64,000 nucleotides of DNA from Kosakonia sp. BYX6 (lineage in GTDB: Bacteria; Pseudomonadota; Gammaproteobacteria; Enterobacterales; Enterobacteriaceae): positions 2,266,406 to 2,330,405 of the forward strand of contig NZ_CP151800.1 in the NCBI RefSeq assembly GCF_038449125.1. The letters run 5' to 3'. The first letter of the stretch is position 1, and each line of letters begins with the position of its first letter. Both the position numbers and the translations under genes were made by a program. Shown here piece by piece: positions 51,611-62,367 of this stretch. Under the pieces are notes generated by a model. The model made no database searches, was not told the origin of the DNA, and was given only the letters and a program-made list of their open reading frames with translations.

Positions 51611-52417
51611 TCAACGGTCTTTTCGCCAGGCATCGGCGGTTAACGCTTCACCAAAATGCCCGGCAATCAAACGTTTTGTTAAATCATGTAGCGGAGAGGC
51701 GAGCACATCGGCGGTACTGCCGCGCTCCACCACTTCACCCTGATGCATCACCAGAACCTGGTCACTAATGTGTTTCATCATGCCGATGTGCTGGGTGACA
51801 TAAATATAAGAGATACCCTGTTTTTCCTGTAATTCCAGCATCAGGTTAATTAACTGCGAACGCATCGACATATCCAGCGAGGCTAACGCTTCGTCGGCAA
51901 TGATCACTTTCGGGCGCAGAATCAATGCGCGCGCCAGCCCAAGACGCTGTTTTTGCCCCGGAGCCAACATATACGGGTAGTAACTGACGTGATCCGGCAG
52001 CAAACCGACCATGCGCAGCGTTTCGAGAATGCGCTTGCGCCGCGCTTCCGGTTCGAGGTCGGTATTCAGGCGCAGCGGAAAATCAAGGATTTGCGACAGC
52101 CGCTGACGCGGGTTCAGCGAGGTCGTCGGGTCCTGAAAAATCATGCGAATGTGCTGGCTACGAAAGGTGTAATCGCCGTAATGCAGCGGCTGATCGTCAA
52201 TCACCAGTTCGCCGGATGACGGTTCAATCATTCCCGCCAGCATTTTTGCCAGTGTCGATTTCCCGGATCCGTTTTCGCCAATAATCGCCAGCGTTTGTCT
52301 TTCCCGCAAAGTGAAACTGAGCGGTTTCACCGCTTCGACCGTTTGGCGGCGAAACCAGCCGGTACGGTAGCGGAAGGTTTTGCTCAGATTGCGGACTTCA
52401 AGCAAGGTTTCGACCAT
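51611..52417 (-). CDS. sapF: Sap transporter ATPase SapF
   Basis: ATPase of the Sap peptide-family ABC system. It has 268 residues, as in E. coli. Walker A GENGSGKST, signature LAPGQKQRLGLARAL (degenerate, as in the family), Walker B VIIADEALASLD, H-loop VTQHIG. ATG at 52417 overlaps sapD by a few bases. In E. coli SapD is tied to Trk/Ktr potassium uptake and the operon to putrescine export; antimicrobial-peptide resistance is described in Salmonella. Confidence 0.94.
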   Translation of the reverse strand: MVETLLEVRNLSKTFRYRTGWFRRQTVEAVKPLSFTLRERQTLAIIGENGSGKSTLAKMLAGMIEPSSGELVIDDQPLHYGDYTFRSQHIRMIFQDPTTSLNPRQRLSQILDFPLRLNTDLEPEARRKRILETLRMVGLLPDHVSYYPYMLAPGQKQRLGLARALILRPKVIIADEALASLDMSMRSQLINLMLELQEKQGISYIYVTQHIGMMKHISDQVLVMHQGEVVERGSTADVLASPLHDLTKRLIAGHFGEALTADAWRKDR

Positions 52418-52418
52418 T

Positions 52419-53411
52419 TCACTCACTCTCCATGTTCAGCGGGAAATGGCAGGCGTACAGATGGTTTCTCGCTCCGGTAAGCCGTGGTTTTTCAATGCAT
52501 TTACGCTGCGCGTAAGGGCAGCGCGGCCCCAGGCGGCAGCCGATCGGTAACTGCTCCAGCAGCGGAATCGCGCCCGGCATGGTGTTCAGTCGGCTTTTAT
52601 GCGGCATCGCGCTGCCAAAATCCGGTATCGCGCGGATCAGCGCCTGGGTATACGGGTGATGCGGCGTGCTGATCAGTTCTTCACTCGGCGCGGTTTCCAC
52701 TGTCTGGCCGCAATACATCACGTTGATGCGATCCGCCCATTTGCTCAGCATCTGCAAATCATGGCTGATCAGCATAATCGTGGTGTTGTTGTTCTGGTTG
52801 AGACGGTCGAGCAGGCGGAAAATTTGCGCCTGCGTGGTCGGCTCCATTGCGTTAGTGGGTTCATCGGCAATCAGCAGACGCGGCTGGTTGGCCAGCGCGA
52901 TGGCAATCATCACTTTCTGGCATTCACCTTCCGTCAGTTCATAGGGAAAACTGCGCATCGCGTCTTTATGATCTTTGATGCCAACGCGGTGCAAAAGCTC
53001 GATGGCGCGGCGTTTGCGCCAACCAAAGCGCTGCCACCAGTTGCCTTTCCACGTCCAGCCGGGAATATTTTGCGTCAGTTGTTTGCCAACGCGCTCCGAA
53101 GGATCGAGACAGGATTGCGGCTCCTGGAAAATCATCGACACGTTATGGCCCAGCAGCTTGCGCCGCTCACGGGCAGACAGGCGCAACAAATCGATATCAT
53201 CGAAGCGCATACGGTCGGCGGTGACGCGCCAGTTATCTTTGGTGACGCCACAAATCGCTTTAGCAATCAAACTTTTGCCAGAGCCGGACTCACCGACCAG
53301 ACCGCGAATCTCACCTTCCGCCAGCGTCAGGCTGACACGATCGACCGCTTTAACCCACTCTTCGCCGGTTTTGACTTCAATCGTCAGGTTACGGATATCA
53401 AGCAGCGGCAT
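52419..53411 (-). CDS. sapD: Sap transporter ATPase SapD
   Basis: Partner ATPase, 330 residues. Walker [14 protein letters not shown], signature [12 protein letters not shown], Walker [15 protein letters not shown]-loop ISHDLQ; the C-terminal oligopeptide-type extension has [15 protein letters not shown]. In E. coli SapD gives ATP-dependent activity to the TrkG/TrkH K+ systems. It overlaps sapC by one base (TAATG). Confidence 0.96.
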   Translation of the reverse strand: MPLLDIRNLTIEVKTGEEWVKAVDRVSLTLAEGEIRGLVGESGSGKSLIAKAICGVTKDNWRVTADRMRFDDIDLLRLSARERRKLLGHNVSMIFQEPQSCLDPSERVGKQLTQNIPGWTWKGNWWQRFGWRKRRAIELLHRVGIKDHKDAMRSFPYELTEGECQKVMIAIALANQPRLLIADEPTNAMEPTTQAQIFRLLDRLNQNNNTTIMLISHDLQMLSKWADRINVMYCGQTVETAPSEELISTPHHPYTQALIRAIPDFGSAMPHKSRLNTMPGAIPLLEQLPIGCRLGPRCPYAQRKCIEKPRLTGARNHLYACHFPLNMESE

Positions 53412-54301
53412 TATTCCACCCCCGCCGTAATTGCGCGGCGAATACCGTCGCCCAGTACATTGACCAGCAACACGCTAATCATAATGGCCGCACCCGGCAG
53501 CATCACCGTCCACGGCGCAACATAAATCAGCTCCAGCGCGTCGCCGAGCATTGCTCCCCATTCCGGGGAAGGAAGCTGCGCACCGAGATCAAGAAAGCCG
53601 AGCGCGGCGATATCCAGAATCGCCATCGATAGCGCACGGGTAATTTCCGTCACCATGCCGGCAGTAATATTCGGCAAAATCGCGAACCACAAAATGTTCA
53701 GCGTTGATGCGCCATCGAGGCGGGCAGCAACCACATACTCTTTTTCCAGTTCGTCATGCACCATGCTGTAAACCGAACGCACCATGCGCGGCAATAATGC
53801 CAGCCAGACGGCAAACATTGCATGGGTTAGATGCGGGCCAGCAAAGGCCACAATAATAATCGCCAACAGAAGTGTCGGCAGGGAGAGCAGCGTATCGAGA
53901 ATATGGTTCAGCACCGCCGAGCGCAGGCCATGCGTCGCCCCGGCGAACACGCCAAGCGCCAGGCCGAACAGCGTCGCCGCCAGCGTGACAACAAACGCGC
54001 CACCGACCGTTGGCGCCGCGCCGCTCAGCAAGCGGCTTAACACATCGCGGCCTAAATCGTCGGTACCGAGGAAAAACGACACATCGCCATAGCGCGACCA
54101 GGACGGCGGCAAAAGCTGATAGCCGAGGAATTGCTGATCGATGCCATACGGGGCAAACCAGTGCCCGAAAACGCACAGCAGCAGTAACGCGCTACAGCCA
54201 TACAGGCCGATCATCGCGGTGGTATCGCCATAGAATCTGCGCCACGCGGTTCGCAGCGCGCCGGGCAGGCGTTTTTCGCTGTAGACGCTATCGTAAGGCA
54301 T
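53411..54301 (-). CDS. sapC: Sap transporter permease SapC
   Basis: 296-residue inner-membrane permease of the OppC type, with about six helices and the [17 protein letters not shown] segment after the first helix. The EAA loop is [20 protein letters not shown]. It overlaps sapB by 14 bases. Confidence 0.95.
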   Translation of the reverse strand: MPYDSVYSEKRLPGALRTAWRRFYGDTTAMIGLYGCSALLLLCVFGHWFAPYGIDQQFLGYQLLPPSWSRYGDVSFFLGTDDLGRDVLSRLLSGAAPTVGGAFVVTLAATLFGLALGVFAGATHGLRSAVLNHILDTLLSLPTLLLAIIIVAFAGPHLTHAMFAVWLALLPRMVRSVYSMVHDELEKEYVVAARLDGASTLNILWFAILPNITAGMVTEITRALSMAILDIAALGFLDLGAQLPSPEWGAMLGDALELIYVAPWTVMLPGAAIMISVLLVNVLGDGIRRAITAGVE

Positions 54302-55253
54302 ACCATTCCTTATGTTTCAACGGGTTCGCCAGCGCACCCAGGATATCGGACAGCACATTGACAATAATGACCAACGAACCGATGACCATCACACCGGCGG
54401 AAATCGCCGCGTAATCCTGCTGGCGGATGGCGTTGATCAACCAACGGCCCAACCCTGGCCAGCTAAAGACCATTTCGGTGATCATCGCCAGCGTCAGCAT
54501 GGTGGAAAATTGCAGCCCGAGACGCGGAATAACCGGCGGCAGGGCATTGTGTAAAACATGGCGGCGCAAAATCGTCAGCCGGGAAAGACCGCGCGTGGCT
54601 GCTGCTTTAATATAGTTTTTATCGAACACGTCAATGGTGCTGATGCGCATCAGGCGGATCACTTCCGTGGTTGGCGCAACCGCCAGCGTCACTACCGGCA
54701 AAACGACGTGGCGCAGGGCGCTGATGATCATCTCCTCGCGCCACGGTGAGTCAGAAAGCCAGGCGTCAATCAGTGAAAAACCGGTCACCGTTTTCACTTC
54801 GTAAAGCAGATCGAAACGCCCGGATACCGGCAGCCAGCCGAGATTGAGCGAGAAAAACAGTGTTAGCAGCAGTGCCAGCCAGAACACCGGAATCGAAAAA
54901 CCGAGCAGTGCCACCGCGCTGACCAGTTTGTCCTGCCATTTTCCGCGCATCACGCCGGCCAGCATGCCAACCGGGATGCCGACCAGCAATGCGGAACCAA
55001 ATGCCAGAATGCACAGTTCCATCGTCGCGGGGAAGACCTCTTTCAACTGCTCGGAAATCAATTGGCCGTTGATGCTGGAAACGCCAAAATCCCAATGCAG
55101 CAGACCGGTAAACCAGAACACCCAGGCATTCCACAGCGTCGCGCCTTGCAATGGCGCATGTGGCGTAAAGTAGCTCAGGCTAAAGCCAACGAAGGTCAGT
55201 AAAAACAGCGTGACCAGAAGCAGCAGCAAACGACGCAGGGTAAAGATAATCAT
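54288..55253 (-). CDS. sapB: Sap transporter permease SapB
   Basis: 321-residue permease of the OppB type, about six helices. EAA-type loop [21 protein letters not shown]. Its end overlaps sapC by 14 bases and its ATG overlaps the sapA stop (ATGA), so the whole operon is tightly coupled. Confidence 0.95.
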   Translation of the reverse strand: MIIFTLRRLLLLLVTLFLLTFVGFSLSYFTPHAPLQGATLWNAWVFWFTGLLHWDFGVSSINGQLISEQLKEVFPATMELCILAFGSALLVGIPVGMLAGVMRGKWQDKLVSAVALLGFSIPVFWLALLLTLFFSLNLGWLPVSGRFDLLYEVKTVTGFSLIDAWLSDSPWREEMIISALRHVVLPVVTLAVAPTTEVIRLMRISTIDVFDKNYIKAAATRGLSRLTILRRHVLHNALPPVIPRLGLQFSTMLTLAMITEMVFSWPGLGRWLINAIRQQDYAAISAGVMVIGSLVIIVNVLSDILGALANPLKHKEWYALR

Positions 55254-56890
55254 GGCGGTGACACCTCTTGTTTTTCCCGCGAGACACCGGCGAACGAGGC
55301 GCTGCCAAACGGGCTGAGCACCAGGCCTTTAATATCGTAGCGATACGCCTGCAAACGCAGGGAGGAGGCCAGCGGCAACACCGGCAATTCGCGCGCGAGG
55401 ATTTGCTGCGCTTCGTCATAATCATCAATACGTGCGGCAAGCTGCTGGGAAGCCAGTGCTTTTTGCAATACGTCATCGAACCCGCGGTCGCACCAGTGCG
55501 CAAAATTGGTCTGCGAATTAATCGCGGCACAGCTCAGCATCGGGCGGAAGAAACTGTCCGGGTCGTTACTGTCGGTGGCCCAGCCAGCCAGAGTTAAGTC
55601 GTGGTTCATGTCCATCAAGCGTGCTTCCTGGAAACGGCCTTCCACCGGCACGATGATCACTTTCACGCCGACTTGCGCCATGTCCGCCTGGATAAGCTCG
55701 GCGGTTTTCAGCGGGCTTGGGTTCCACGCTTGCGAACTGGTGGGCACCCACAATTGCAGCGTCAAATTCTCCAGCCCCAGCGCTTTCAGGCGTTCACGCG
55801 CTTTTGCCGGATCATACTCGGTAATTTTCGCTTCATTGTCATACGCCCAGGAGGCGCGCGGCAGGATAGACGCCGCGGTTTCTGCGGTGCCGTAATAGAT
55901 GGATTGCATCAGGCGCTGATTATTGATCGACAACGCCAGCGCGTGGCGGACTTCCGGGTTATTCAGCGGCGGTTTGTTGGTGTTAAACGCCAGATAAGCG
56001 ATGTTCATGCCGGGGCGTAGCGTCAGGCGCAAACGCGGGTCGTCGCGCAAAATTGTCAACTGGCTGGCGGCAGGCCAGGCCAGCACGTCGCATTCGCCAG
56101 TTAACAGTTTCGATAAACGCCCGGTTCCGCCAGAACCCAAATCAACAACCACTTGTTGCATCAACGGCTTACCGCGCCAGAATTTTTCGTGACGTTGTAA
56201 CCGAATATATTGACCTGCGCTGTATTCATCGAGTTGATAAGGGCCGGTGCCGATCGGCTGGCGATCAATCAATTCCTGACGGTCTTTTTGCGCCAGTTGT
56301 TCGGCATACTCGGCAGACATAACCGAAGCATAGTGTGTGGCGAGGTGCCATAAAAATGACGCATCCGGTTTTTTCAGGCGAAACTCGACGGTGCGGTTAT
56401 CCAGCTTACGTACGCTGTCGACGGAATCGGCGAATTGCAGGCTATCAAAATAGGGGAAATTACTGCCGTTAACGTTATGCCACGGATGATTGCGATTGAA
56501 GATGCGCTGGAAGGTAAACACCACATCGTCGGCATTCAGTGTGCGATGCGGGGTAAACCACGGTGTGCTCTGGAAATTGACGCCATCGCGCAGACGAAAA
56601 CGGTAGGTTGCGCCGTTATCCAGCACGTCCCAGCTTTCCGCCAGTTCGGGCACCAGCCGGTAGGTATAAGGATCGACATCCAGCAAGCGGTCGTATAGCT
56701 GCGCCGCCAACGTATCGACAATCAGCCCGCTGCTCGCTTTTTGCGGGTTAAACGTATCCACCTGGCCACTGACGCAATAGACAAAGCCGCTATCGCGAAT
56801 ATCCGCAATCGGCGCAGGCGAGGGAGCCGCCTGGGCAATACCCGCCGCCAGGCTTGCGCTCAATAACAGGGAAGAGAAAACCAGACGCAT
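55250..56890 (-). CDS. sapA: Sap periplasmic binding protein SapA
   Basis: 546-residue SBP_bac_5 family binding protein. Signal peptide of about 21 residues ending in AQA, then [17 protein letters not shown] and [12 protein letters not shown] family segments. In E. coli the Sap complex (SapBCDF) exports putrescine; in Salmonella and Haemophilus SapA binds antimicrobial peptides. First gene of the operon. The promoter lies in the gap of about 100 bases before pspF. Confidence 0.95.
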   Translation of the reverse strand: MRLVFSSLLLSASLAAGIAQAAPSPAPIADIRDSGFVYCVSGQVDTFNPQKASSGLIVDTLAAQLYDRLLDVDPYTYRLVPELAESWDVLDNGATYRFRLRDGVNFQSTPWFTPHRTLNADDVVFTFQRIFNRNHPWHNVNGSNFPYFDSLQFADSVDSVRKLDNRTVEFRLKKPDASFLWHLATHYASVMSAEYAEQLAQKDRQELIDRQPIGTGPYQLDEYSAGQYIRLQRHEKFWRGKPLMQQVVVDLGSGGTGRLSKLLTGECDVLAWPAASQLTILRDDPRLRLTLRPGMNIAYLAFNTNKPPLNNPEVRHALALSINNQRLMQSIYYGTAETAASILPRASWAYDNEAKITEYDPAKARERLKALGLENLTLQLWVPTSSQAWNPSPLKTAELIQADMAQVGVKVIIVPVEGRFQEARLMDMNHDLTLAGWATDSNDPDSFFRPMLSCAAINSQTNFAHWCDRGFDDVLQKALASQQLAARIDDYDEAQQILARELPVLPLASSLRLQAYRYDIKGLVLSPFGSASFAGVSREKQEVSPP

Positions 56891-56988
56891 GATTTATTCA
56901 ACGATTTTAAATTCATGTGCAAAGTGTATCGCACTTAACCTGGCTTCGTACAAATGTCTGCTAACGACTGCTGTTATTGTCGGCGATT

Positions 56989-57969
56989 TCAACTGATTTG
57001 ATGTTTTTTCAGCAGCGCGCGCAACTGGTGATAGGTCAGCCCTAATAATTCCGCCGCCCGTTTTTGGTTGTATTTCGCCTGTTGCAGACTGGTTTGCAGC
57101 AATTGCTTTTCCTGGTCGTGCTGGAAGTTGCGTAAATCCAGCGGCAGTTGCGGCATCGCAGAAGGCGCAGTTTCAAGCTGCGGTTCGGCAGGCGTTTCGC
57201 GGTTAAACGGGTCGAGAATAATGATGTCCAGCGGCGTTTCGCTGTTGCCGTGGCGGTAAACCGAGCGCTCAACAACGTTTTTCAACTCGCGGATATTTCC
57301 CGGCCACGAGTAGTTCATCAGCACGTCGCGGGCATGTTCCGTAAACCCGGGAAACAGCGGCAGATGCAATTCCCGGCACATCTGAATCGCGAAATGATCG
57401 GCCATCAACATAATGTCGCTCTGGCGCTGTCGAAGCGGCGGCAGCAGCACAACATCAAACGCCAGCCGGTCGAGCAGATCCGCGCGAAACGTGCCGTCCT
57501 GTACCATTTGCGGCAAATCGGCATTGGTGGCGCAAACCAGCCGCACATTAACTTGCAAAGGCTGGCTGCCGCCAACGCGCTCCAGTTCGCCATATTCGAT
57601 CACACGCAGCAGTTTCTCCTGCACCAACATTGGCGCGGTCGCCAGTTCGTCAAGGAACAATGTCCCGCCGTCAGCACGTTCAAAACGGCCTGGGTGGCGT
57701 TTTTGCGCGCCGGTAAACGCTCCGGCTTCATGACCAAACAGTTCGGTGTCGAGCAAATTTTCATTCAGCGCCGCGCAGTTCAGGGAGATAAACGGCCCTT
57801 GCCAACGGGAAGAGAGGTAGTGCAAGCGGTTGGCAATCAGCTCTTTACCGGTTCCGCGCTCGCCGATAATCAGCACCGGTTTGTCGATTGGCGCCAGGCG
57901 GGAAACTTGTTCCAGCACTTCAATAAAGCTGTTGGCTTCGCCGAGCAGGTTCTCTTTTTGTTCTGACAT
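56989..57969 (-). CDS. pspF: Psp operon transcriptional activator PspF
   Basis: Sigma-54 enhancer-binding AAA+ activator of pspA, held inactive by PspA. It has 326 residues. No N-terminal receiver domain; the AAA+ domain starts at once with Walker A GERGTGKE, the sigma-54 contact loop GAFTGA, Walker B GGTLFLDELA, and the arginine-finger region. The C-terminal HTH (KRAAELLGLTYHQLRALLKKH) binds the upstream activating sites. ATG at 57969 was chosen by match to E. coli. It is divergent from pspA. Confidence 0.97.
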   Translation of the reverse strand: MSEQKENLLGEANSFIEVLEQVSRLAPIDKPVLIIGERGTGKELIANRLHYLSSRWQGPFISLNCAALNENLLDTELFGHEAGAFTGAQKRHPGRFERADGGTLFLDELATAPMLVQEKLLRVIEYGELERVGGSQPLQVNVRLVCATNADLPQMVQDGTFRADLLDRLAFDVVLLPPLRQRQSDIMLMADHFAIQMCRELHLPLFPGFTEHARDVLMNYSWPGNIRELKNVVERSVYRHGNSETPLDIIILDPFNRETPAEPQLETAPSAMPQLPLDLRNFQHDQEKQLLQTSLQQAKYNQKRAAELLGLTYHQLRALLKKHQIS

Positions 57970-58068
57970 GATGAATTTCGCCACTTGTTGGTGTGATTAA
58001 CCACTCTAGCTGAAGTTATCGGTGCGGTAAAATTATTCATCCGCTTTATAATCAACAACATAAAAAGT

Positions 58069-58083
58069 TGGCACGAAGCTTGT
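58069..58083 (+). promoter_or_regulatory. Sigma-54 promoter of pspA
   Basis: TGGCAC-N5-TTGT matches the -24/-12 consensus TGGCAC-N5-TTGC except at the last base, about 55 bases before pspA. An AATCAA followed by A/T-rich sequence lies just upstream (58051-58056) and could be an IHF site. Confidence 0.85.
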
Positions 58084-58136
58084 AATACCGAGTTAGCAGG
58101 GCTGAGCCCGATTACAGAAATCAAGAGGAACAGATT

Positions 58137-58805
58137 ATGGGTATTTTTTCTCGTTTTGCCGACATCGTGAACGCCAACATCAATTCGCTGCTGGAAAAGG
58201 CTGAAGATCCGCAAAAACTGGTGCGCCTGATGATTCAGGAGATGGAAGACACGCTGGTCGAAGTGCGTTCGACTTCAGCGCGTGCGCTGGCGGAGAAAAA
58301 ACAGCTGTCTCGCCGCATTGAGCAGGCGAGCGCGCAGCAGGCCGAATGGCAGGAAAAAGCCGAACTGGCATTGCGTAAAGAGAAAGAAGATCTGGCGCGA
58401 GCGGCGCTGATTGAAAAACAAAAAGTGACCGCGCTTATCGACACGCTGGAACAAGAAATAACGCTGGTTGATGAAAGCCTGACGCGCATGAAAAAAGAGA
58501 TTGGCGAGCTGGAAAATAAACTCAGTGAAACGCGCGCCCGCCAGCAGGCACTGACGCTGCGCCACCAGGCGGCCAGCTCTTCTCGCGATGTTCGCCGTCA
58601 ACTGGACAGCGGCAAAATGGATGAAGCGATGGCGCGTTTTGAATCTTTCGAACGCCGTATTGACCAGATGGAAGCCGAAGCGGAAAGCCACGGTTTCGGC
58701 AAACAGAAATCGCTGGATCAGCAATTTGCCGACCTGCAAGCGGATGACGAAATCAGCGAGCAGCTGGCGCAGTTGAAAGCCAGAATGAAACAGGACAATC
58801 AATAA
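58137..58805 (+). CDS. pspA: Phage shock protein A
   Basis: Peripheral inner-membrane coiled-coil protein that oligomerises to protect damaged membrane and negatively regulates PspF. It has 222 residues, as in E. coli. N-terminal membrane-binding amphipathic segment [20 protein letters not shown], then almost continuous coiled coil rich in Glu, Lys and Arg. It is an ESCRT-III superfamily member (IM30/Vipp1). AGAGGAAC ribosome site. Confidence 0.97.
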   Translation: MGIFSRFADIVNANINSLLEKAEDPQKLVRLMIQEMEDTLVEVRSTSARALAEKKQLSRRIEQASAQQAEWQEKAELALRKEKEDLARAALIEKQKVTALIDTLEQEITLVDESLTRMKKEIGELENKLSETRARQQALTLRHQAASSSRDVRRQLDSGKMDEAMARFESFERRIDQMEAEAESHGFGKQKSLDQQFADLQADDEISEQLAQLKARMKQDNQ

Positions 58806-58857
58806 AAATAGCGGCGGCGTCAGAAGATGCCGCACGTCATCCCTGTAAGGAGTACAC

Positions 58858-59082
58858 ATGAGCACGCTTTTTCTGGCTATACCCTTGACCTTATTCATCC
58901 TGTTCGTTTTGCCGGTCTGGTTATGGCTGCATTACAACAACCGCACTTCGCGCGGCGAACTTAACCAGAATGAGCAACAACGGTTGCTGCAACTGTCCGA
59001 AGAGGCCACCAGGATGCGTGAACGCATTCAGGCGCTGGAAGATATTCTTGATGCTGAGCACCCGAACTGGAGAGATCGCTAA
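58858..59082 (+). CDS. pspB: Phage shock protein B
   Basis: 74-residue inner-membrane protein with an N-terminal helix (about 4-24) and a cytoplasmic coiled-coil with leucine-zipper-like spacing. It acts with PspC as sensor for the Psp response. AAGGAG ribosome site upstream. Its stop overlaps the pspC start by one base (TAATG). Confidence 0.95.
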   Translation: MSTLFLAIPLTLFILFVLPVWLWLHYNNRTSRGELNQNEQQRLLQLSEEATRMRERIQALEDILDAEHPNWRDR

Positions 59083-59441
59083 TGGCTACCCTTAATCTGA
59101 ATAAAAAATTATGGCGTATCCCGCAGCGCGGTAAAGTCGGCGGCGTATGCGCCGGAATCGCGCAGTACCTTGATATTCGTGTCAAAGTTGTGCGCATTCT
59201 CGCCATTCTGGCGATGTGTTTCGGCCTGTTTTTCTTTGTCGTCGCCGCTTATATCGTGCTGTTTTTTGTCCTCGACCCGCTGCCGGAAAATTACGCGGAA
59301 GGGGAAACTGTACCGAGCAGCAGCGAGCTACTGGATGCTGTCGATGCGCAACTCGCCGCCGGGGAGTCTCGCCTGCGGCAGATGGAGCGTTATGTCACCT
59401 CCGATACGTTCTCGTTGCGTAGCCGTTTTCGTCAGCTTTAA
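59082..59441 (+). CDS. pspC: Phage shock protein C
   Basis: 119-residue inner-membrane sensor with an N-terminal PspC domain ([23 protein letters not shown]) and one or two hydrophobic helices (about 40-68), then a C-terminal leucine-zipper-like cytoplasmic tail. Translationally coupled to pspB. Confidence 0.96.
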   Translation: MATLNLNKKLWRIPQRGKVGGVCAGIAQYLDIRVKVVRILAILAMCFGLFFFVVAAYIVLFFVLDPLPENYAEGETVPSSSELLDAVDAQLAAGESRLRQMERYVTSDTFSLRSRFRQL

Positions 59442-59451
59442 GAGGTCATTT

Positions 59452-59679
59452 ATGAATCGTCACTGGCAACGCGTAAATCGCAACGTCAAACCGGGTTTGA
59501 AATTCGCCGGCAAACTGGTGTTGCTTACCGCGCTGCGCTATGGCCCGGCGGGTGTGGCGGGCTGGGCGGTAAAATCCGTTGCCCGTCGACCCGCAAAACT
59601 GCTGCTGGCTGTGGCGCTGGAACCGTTACTGAAACGCGCGGCGGATAAATTATCGCGCCACTTCAAACAAAAAGCCTGA
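59452..59679 (+). CDS. pspD: Phage shock protein D
   Basis: 75-residue small protein, peripheral to the inner membrane, of unknown detailed function. [20 protein letters not shown] and [19 protein letters not shown] are conserved with E. coli PspD. Ten bases after the pspC stop, with GAGG ribosome site. The K-12 pspE gene does not follow. Confidence 0.92.
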   Translation: MNRHWQRVNRNVKPGLKFAGKLVLLTALRYGPAGVAGWAVKSVARRPAKLLLAVALEPLLKRAADKLSRHFKQKA

Positions 59680-59759
59680 CCGTATCAGGCATTGATAAGT
59701 TAAAACCCGCCCACATCTCATACACTGTTTGTATCTTTTGGACTTCAGGGCGCACACGC

Positions 59760-61163
59760 ATGGCGATGGATCGATTTCGAAACGAACTGAACGCGCTGGT
59801 TAACCGCGGCATGGACAGGCATTTACGCCTCGCGGTAACCGGCCTGAGCCGCAGTGGCAAAACGGCGTTTATTACCGCGCTGGTCAATCAACTTCTTAAT
59901 ATTCATACCGGTTCGCGGCTGCCGCTATTGAGCGCTGTGCGCGAAGAGCGGTTGCTGGGCGTTAAACGCGTCCCGCAACGTGATTTCGGTATTCCCCGTT
60001 TTACCTATGATGAAGGGCTGGCGCAGCTTTATGGCACGCCGCCGGTCTGGCCAACGCCGACGCGCGGCGTGAGCGAGATTCGCCTGGCGCTGCGTTTTCG
60101 TTCGCGAGACTCGCTGCTGCGTCACTTCAAAGAAACCTCTACGCTCTATCTGGAAATTGTCGATTACCCCGGCGAATGGCTGCTGGATTTGCCGATGCTG
60201 GCGCAGGATTACCTGAGTTGGTCGCGGCAAATGACCGGGTTGCTGCAAGGCCAGCGCCAGGTGTGGTCGGAGAAATGGCGTGCGCTGTCCGCCGGTCTTG
60301 ATCCGCTCGCGCCTGCCGATGAAAACCGGCTGGCGAACATTGCCGCCGCCTGGACGGATTATCTGCACCAGTGCAAACGCGAAGGGCTGCATTTTATTCA
60401 GCCGGGGCGTTTTGTATTACCGGGCGATATGGCCGGCGCGCCCGCGCTGCAATTTTTCCCGTGGCCGGATGTTGACGGCGCAGGCGAGGCGAAGCTGGCG
60501 CAGGCCGGTAAACACACTAATGCCGGGATGCTGCGCGAGCGCTACAACTACTACTGCGAGCATGTCGTAAAAGGCTTCTACAAGAATCACTTTCTAAAAT
60601 TCGATCGCCAGATAGTGCTGGTCGATTGCCTGCAACCGCTGAACAACGGTCCGCAGGCGTTTAACGATATGCGCCTGGCGCTGATGCAACTGATGCAAAG
60701 TTTTCACTATGGCCAGCGCACACTGTTTCGCCGCCTTTTCTCGCCGGTGATCGACAAGCTGCTGTTTGCCGCCACCAAAGCCGACCATATTTCGGTCGAT
60801 CAGCACGCCAATATGGTGTCGCTACTGCAACAACTGATTCAGGACGCCTGGCAAAACGCCGCGTTTGAAGGCATCAGCATGGATTGCCTCGGGCTGGCGT
60901 CCGTGCAGGCCACGCAAAGCGGGCTGATTGAGGTGAATGGCGAAAAGATCCCGGCGTTACGCGGTCATCGATTGAGTGACGGTTCGCCGCTGACCTTTTA
61001 CCCTGGCGAAGTTCCGGCGCGTTTGCCGGGACAGGCGTTCTGGGACAAGCAGGGTTTCAGCTTCGAGGCGTTTCGCCCGCAAATCATGGATGTCGACTCA
61101 CCGCTGCCGCACATTCGAGTGGATGCCGCGCTGGAGTTTTTAATAGGAGATAAATTGCGATGA
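59760..61163 (+). CDS. ycjX: YcjX-family P-loop protein (DUF463)
   Basis: 467-residue predicted cytoplasmic NTPase. Walker [11 protein letters not shown] is near residue 28; [17 protein letters not shown] resembles a GTPase switch/Walker B region, and LFAATKADH a G4-like motif. In E. coli it is a heat-shock gene. It sits directly downstream of pspD (80-base gap) and overlaps ycjF (GATGA at the junction). Start ATG at 59760; ATG at 59766 would give the E. coli length of 465. Confidence 0.94.
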   Translation: MAMDRFRNELNALVNRGMDRHLRLAVTGLSRSGKTAFITALVNQLLNIHTGSRLPLLSAVREERLLGVKRVPQRDFGIPRFTYDEGLAQLYGTPPVWPTPTRGVSEIRLALRFRSRDSLLRHFKETSTLYLEIVDYPGEWLLDLPMLAQDYLSWSRQMTGLLQGQRQVWSEKWRALSAGLDPLAPADENRLANIAAAWTDYLHQCKREGLHFIQPGRFVLPGDMAGAPALQFFPWPDVDGAGEAKLAQAGKHTNAGMLRERYNYYCEHVVKGFYKNHFLKFDRQIVLVDCLQPLNNGPQAFNDMRLALMQLMQSFHYGQRTLFRRLFSPVIDKLLFAATKADHISVDQHANMVSLLQQLIQDAWQNAAFEGISMDCLGLASVQATQSGLIEVNGEKIPALRGHRLSDGSPLTFYPGEVPARLPGQAFWDKQGFSFEAFRPQIMDVDSPLPHIRVDAALEFLIGDKLR

Positions 61164-62221
61164 CCGAGCCGCTAAAACCGCGCATTGATTTCGCCGGGCC
61201 GCTGGATGCGCAAAGCCACGAGCAGTTTAAGCATGCGCAAATTTTTAATGAACAGCAGGGCGAAAACTTCGCGCCGGTCGCCGCCGATGACTTGCCGGAA
61301 GAGGGGCAAGCCGAAGCGGTTGTTGAAGCCGCGTTGCGCCCGAAGCGCAGCCTGTGGCGCAAAATGGTGTCCGCTGGCCTGACGTTGTTTGGCTTAAGCG
61401 TTGTCGGCCAGGGCGTGCAATGGACAATGAACGCCTGGCAGACGCAGGATTGGGTTGCGTTGGGTGGGTGTGCCGCCAGTGCGCTGATTATCGGCGCGGG
61501 TGTGGGTTCTGTCGCCAGCGAGTGGCGGCGGCTGTGGCGTTTACGCCAGCGTGCGCAGGAGCGTGATGAAGCCCGCGACTTGTTGCACAGCCACGGAGCC
61601 GGAAAAGGGCGCGCGTTTTGCGAAAAACTGGCGCATCAGGCGGGTATCGACCAGTCTCATCCGGCGCTGCAACGCTGGTATGCCGCCATTCACGAAACGC
61701 AAAGCGATCGCGAAATCGTCACGCTTTATGCCCACCTTGTGCAGCCCGTGTTGGATGCGCAGGCGCGGCGCGAGATCAGCCGTTCGGCAGCAGAATCAAC
61801 ACTGATGATCGCCGTTAGCCCGCTGGCGATGGTCGATATGGCGTTTATCGCCTGGCGCAATCTGCGCTTAATTAACCGCATCGCCACGCTGTATGGCATT
61901 GAACTGGGCTACTACAGCCGTTTGCGCCTGTTTCGGCTAGTACTGCTGAATATCGCGTTTGCCGGCGCAAGCGAGCTGGTGCGCGAAGTCGGTATGGACT
62001 GGATGTCGCAGGATTTGGCGGCGCGGCTTTCCGCCCGCGCGGCGCAAGGCATTGGTGCCGGGCTGTTAACCGCGCGTTTGGGTATCAAAGCAATGGAATT
62101 GTGCCGACCCCTGCCGTGGCTGGAGGATGACAAGCCGAGGCTTGGGGATTTCCGCCGTCAACTAATCAGCCAGGTGAAAGAGACGCTGCAAAAGGGCAAG
62201 CTTTCGCGCCCGGTTGCGTAA
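61160..62221 (+). CDS. ycjF: YcjF inner-membrane protein (UPF0283)
   Basis: 353-residue protein with two central transmembrane helices (about 70-90 and 98-120) and a cytoplasmic N-terminus rich in acidic residues; DUF697-like C-terminal domain. Function unknown. Coupled to ycjX by a four-base overlap. Psp-YcjXF-TyrR order is known across gammaproteobacteria, suggesting that YcjX and YcjF help the Psp response. Confidence 0.94.
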   Translation: MTEPLKPRIDFAGPLDAQSHEQFKHAQIFNEQQGENFAPVAADDLPEEGQAEAVVEAALRPKRSLWRKMVSAGLTLFGLSVVGQGVQWTMNAWQTQDWVALGGCAASALIIGAGVGSVASEWRRLWRLRQRAQERDEARDLLHSHGAGKGRAFCEKLAHQAGIDQSHPALQRWYAAIHETQSDREIVTLYAHLVQPVLDAQARREISRSAAESTLMIAVSPLAMVDMAFIAWRNLRLINRIATLYGIELGYYSRLRLFRLVLLNIAFAGASELVREVGMDWMSQDLAARLSARAAQGIGAGLLTARLGIKAMELCRPLPWLEDDKPRLGDFRRQLISQVKETLQKGKLSRPVA

Positions 62222-62225
62222 ATAA

Positions 62226-62267
62226 GCGGCGCTGCGCGTTTACCTTTACAGCGCTGCGCCGCTTTTT
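62226..62267 (+). terminator. Terminator of the psp-ycjXF unit
   Basis: Stem GCGGCGC(T)GCGC / GCGC(T)GCGCCGC with one internal mismatch, a loop of about 13 bases, and T5, five bases after the ycjF stop. Confidence 0.82.
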
Positions 62268-62276
62268 CCGTCATGC

Positions 62277-62294
62277 TGTCAATATTTGTTGACA
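62277..62294 (+). promoter_or_regulatory. TyrR box upstream of tyrR
   Basis: TGTCAA-TATTTG-TTGACA, an 18-base sequence with perfect inverted arms, fits the TyrR consensus TGTAAA-N6-TTTACA with a symmetric change. It is 73 bases before the tyrR start. Autorepression of tyrR is known in E. coli. Confidence 0.75.
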
Positions 62295-62367
62295 GAAATC
62301 TTCCTGCCAGCCGGGAAGTGGCATATCATCCCAGACATTACGTGAATGAATAAGGGTGAGTATTCCC

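Noticed and set aside
50637-51743. Long forward frame opposite fabI
   Set aside because: Antisense shadow of fabI codons with no protein motifs.
57148-57966. Forward frame opposite pspF
   Set aside because: Antisense shadow; no recognisable domain.
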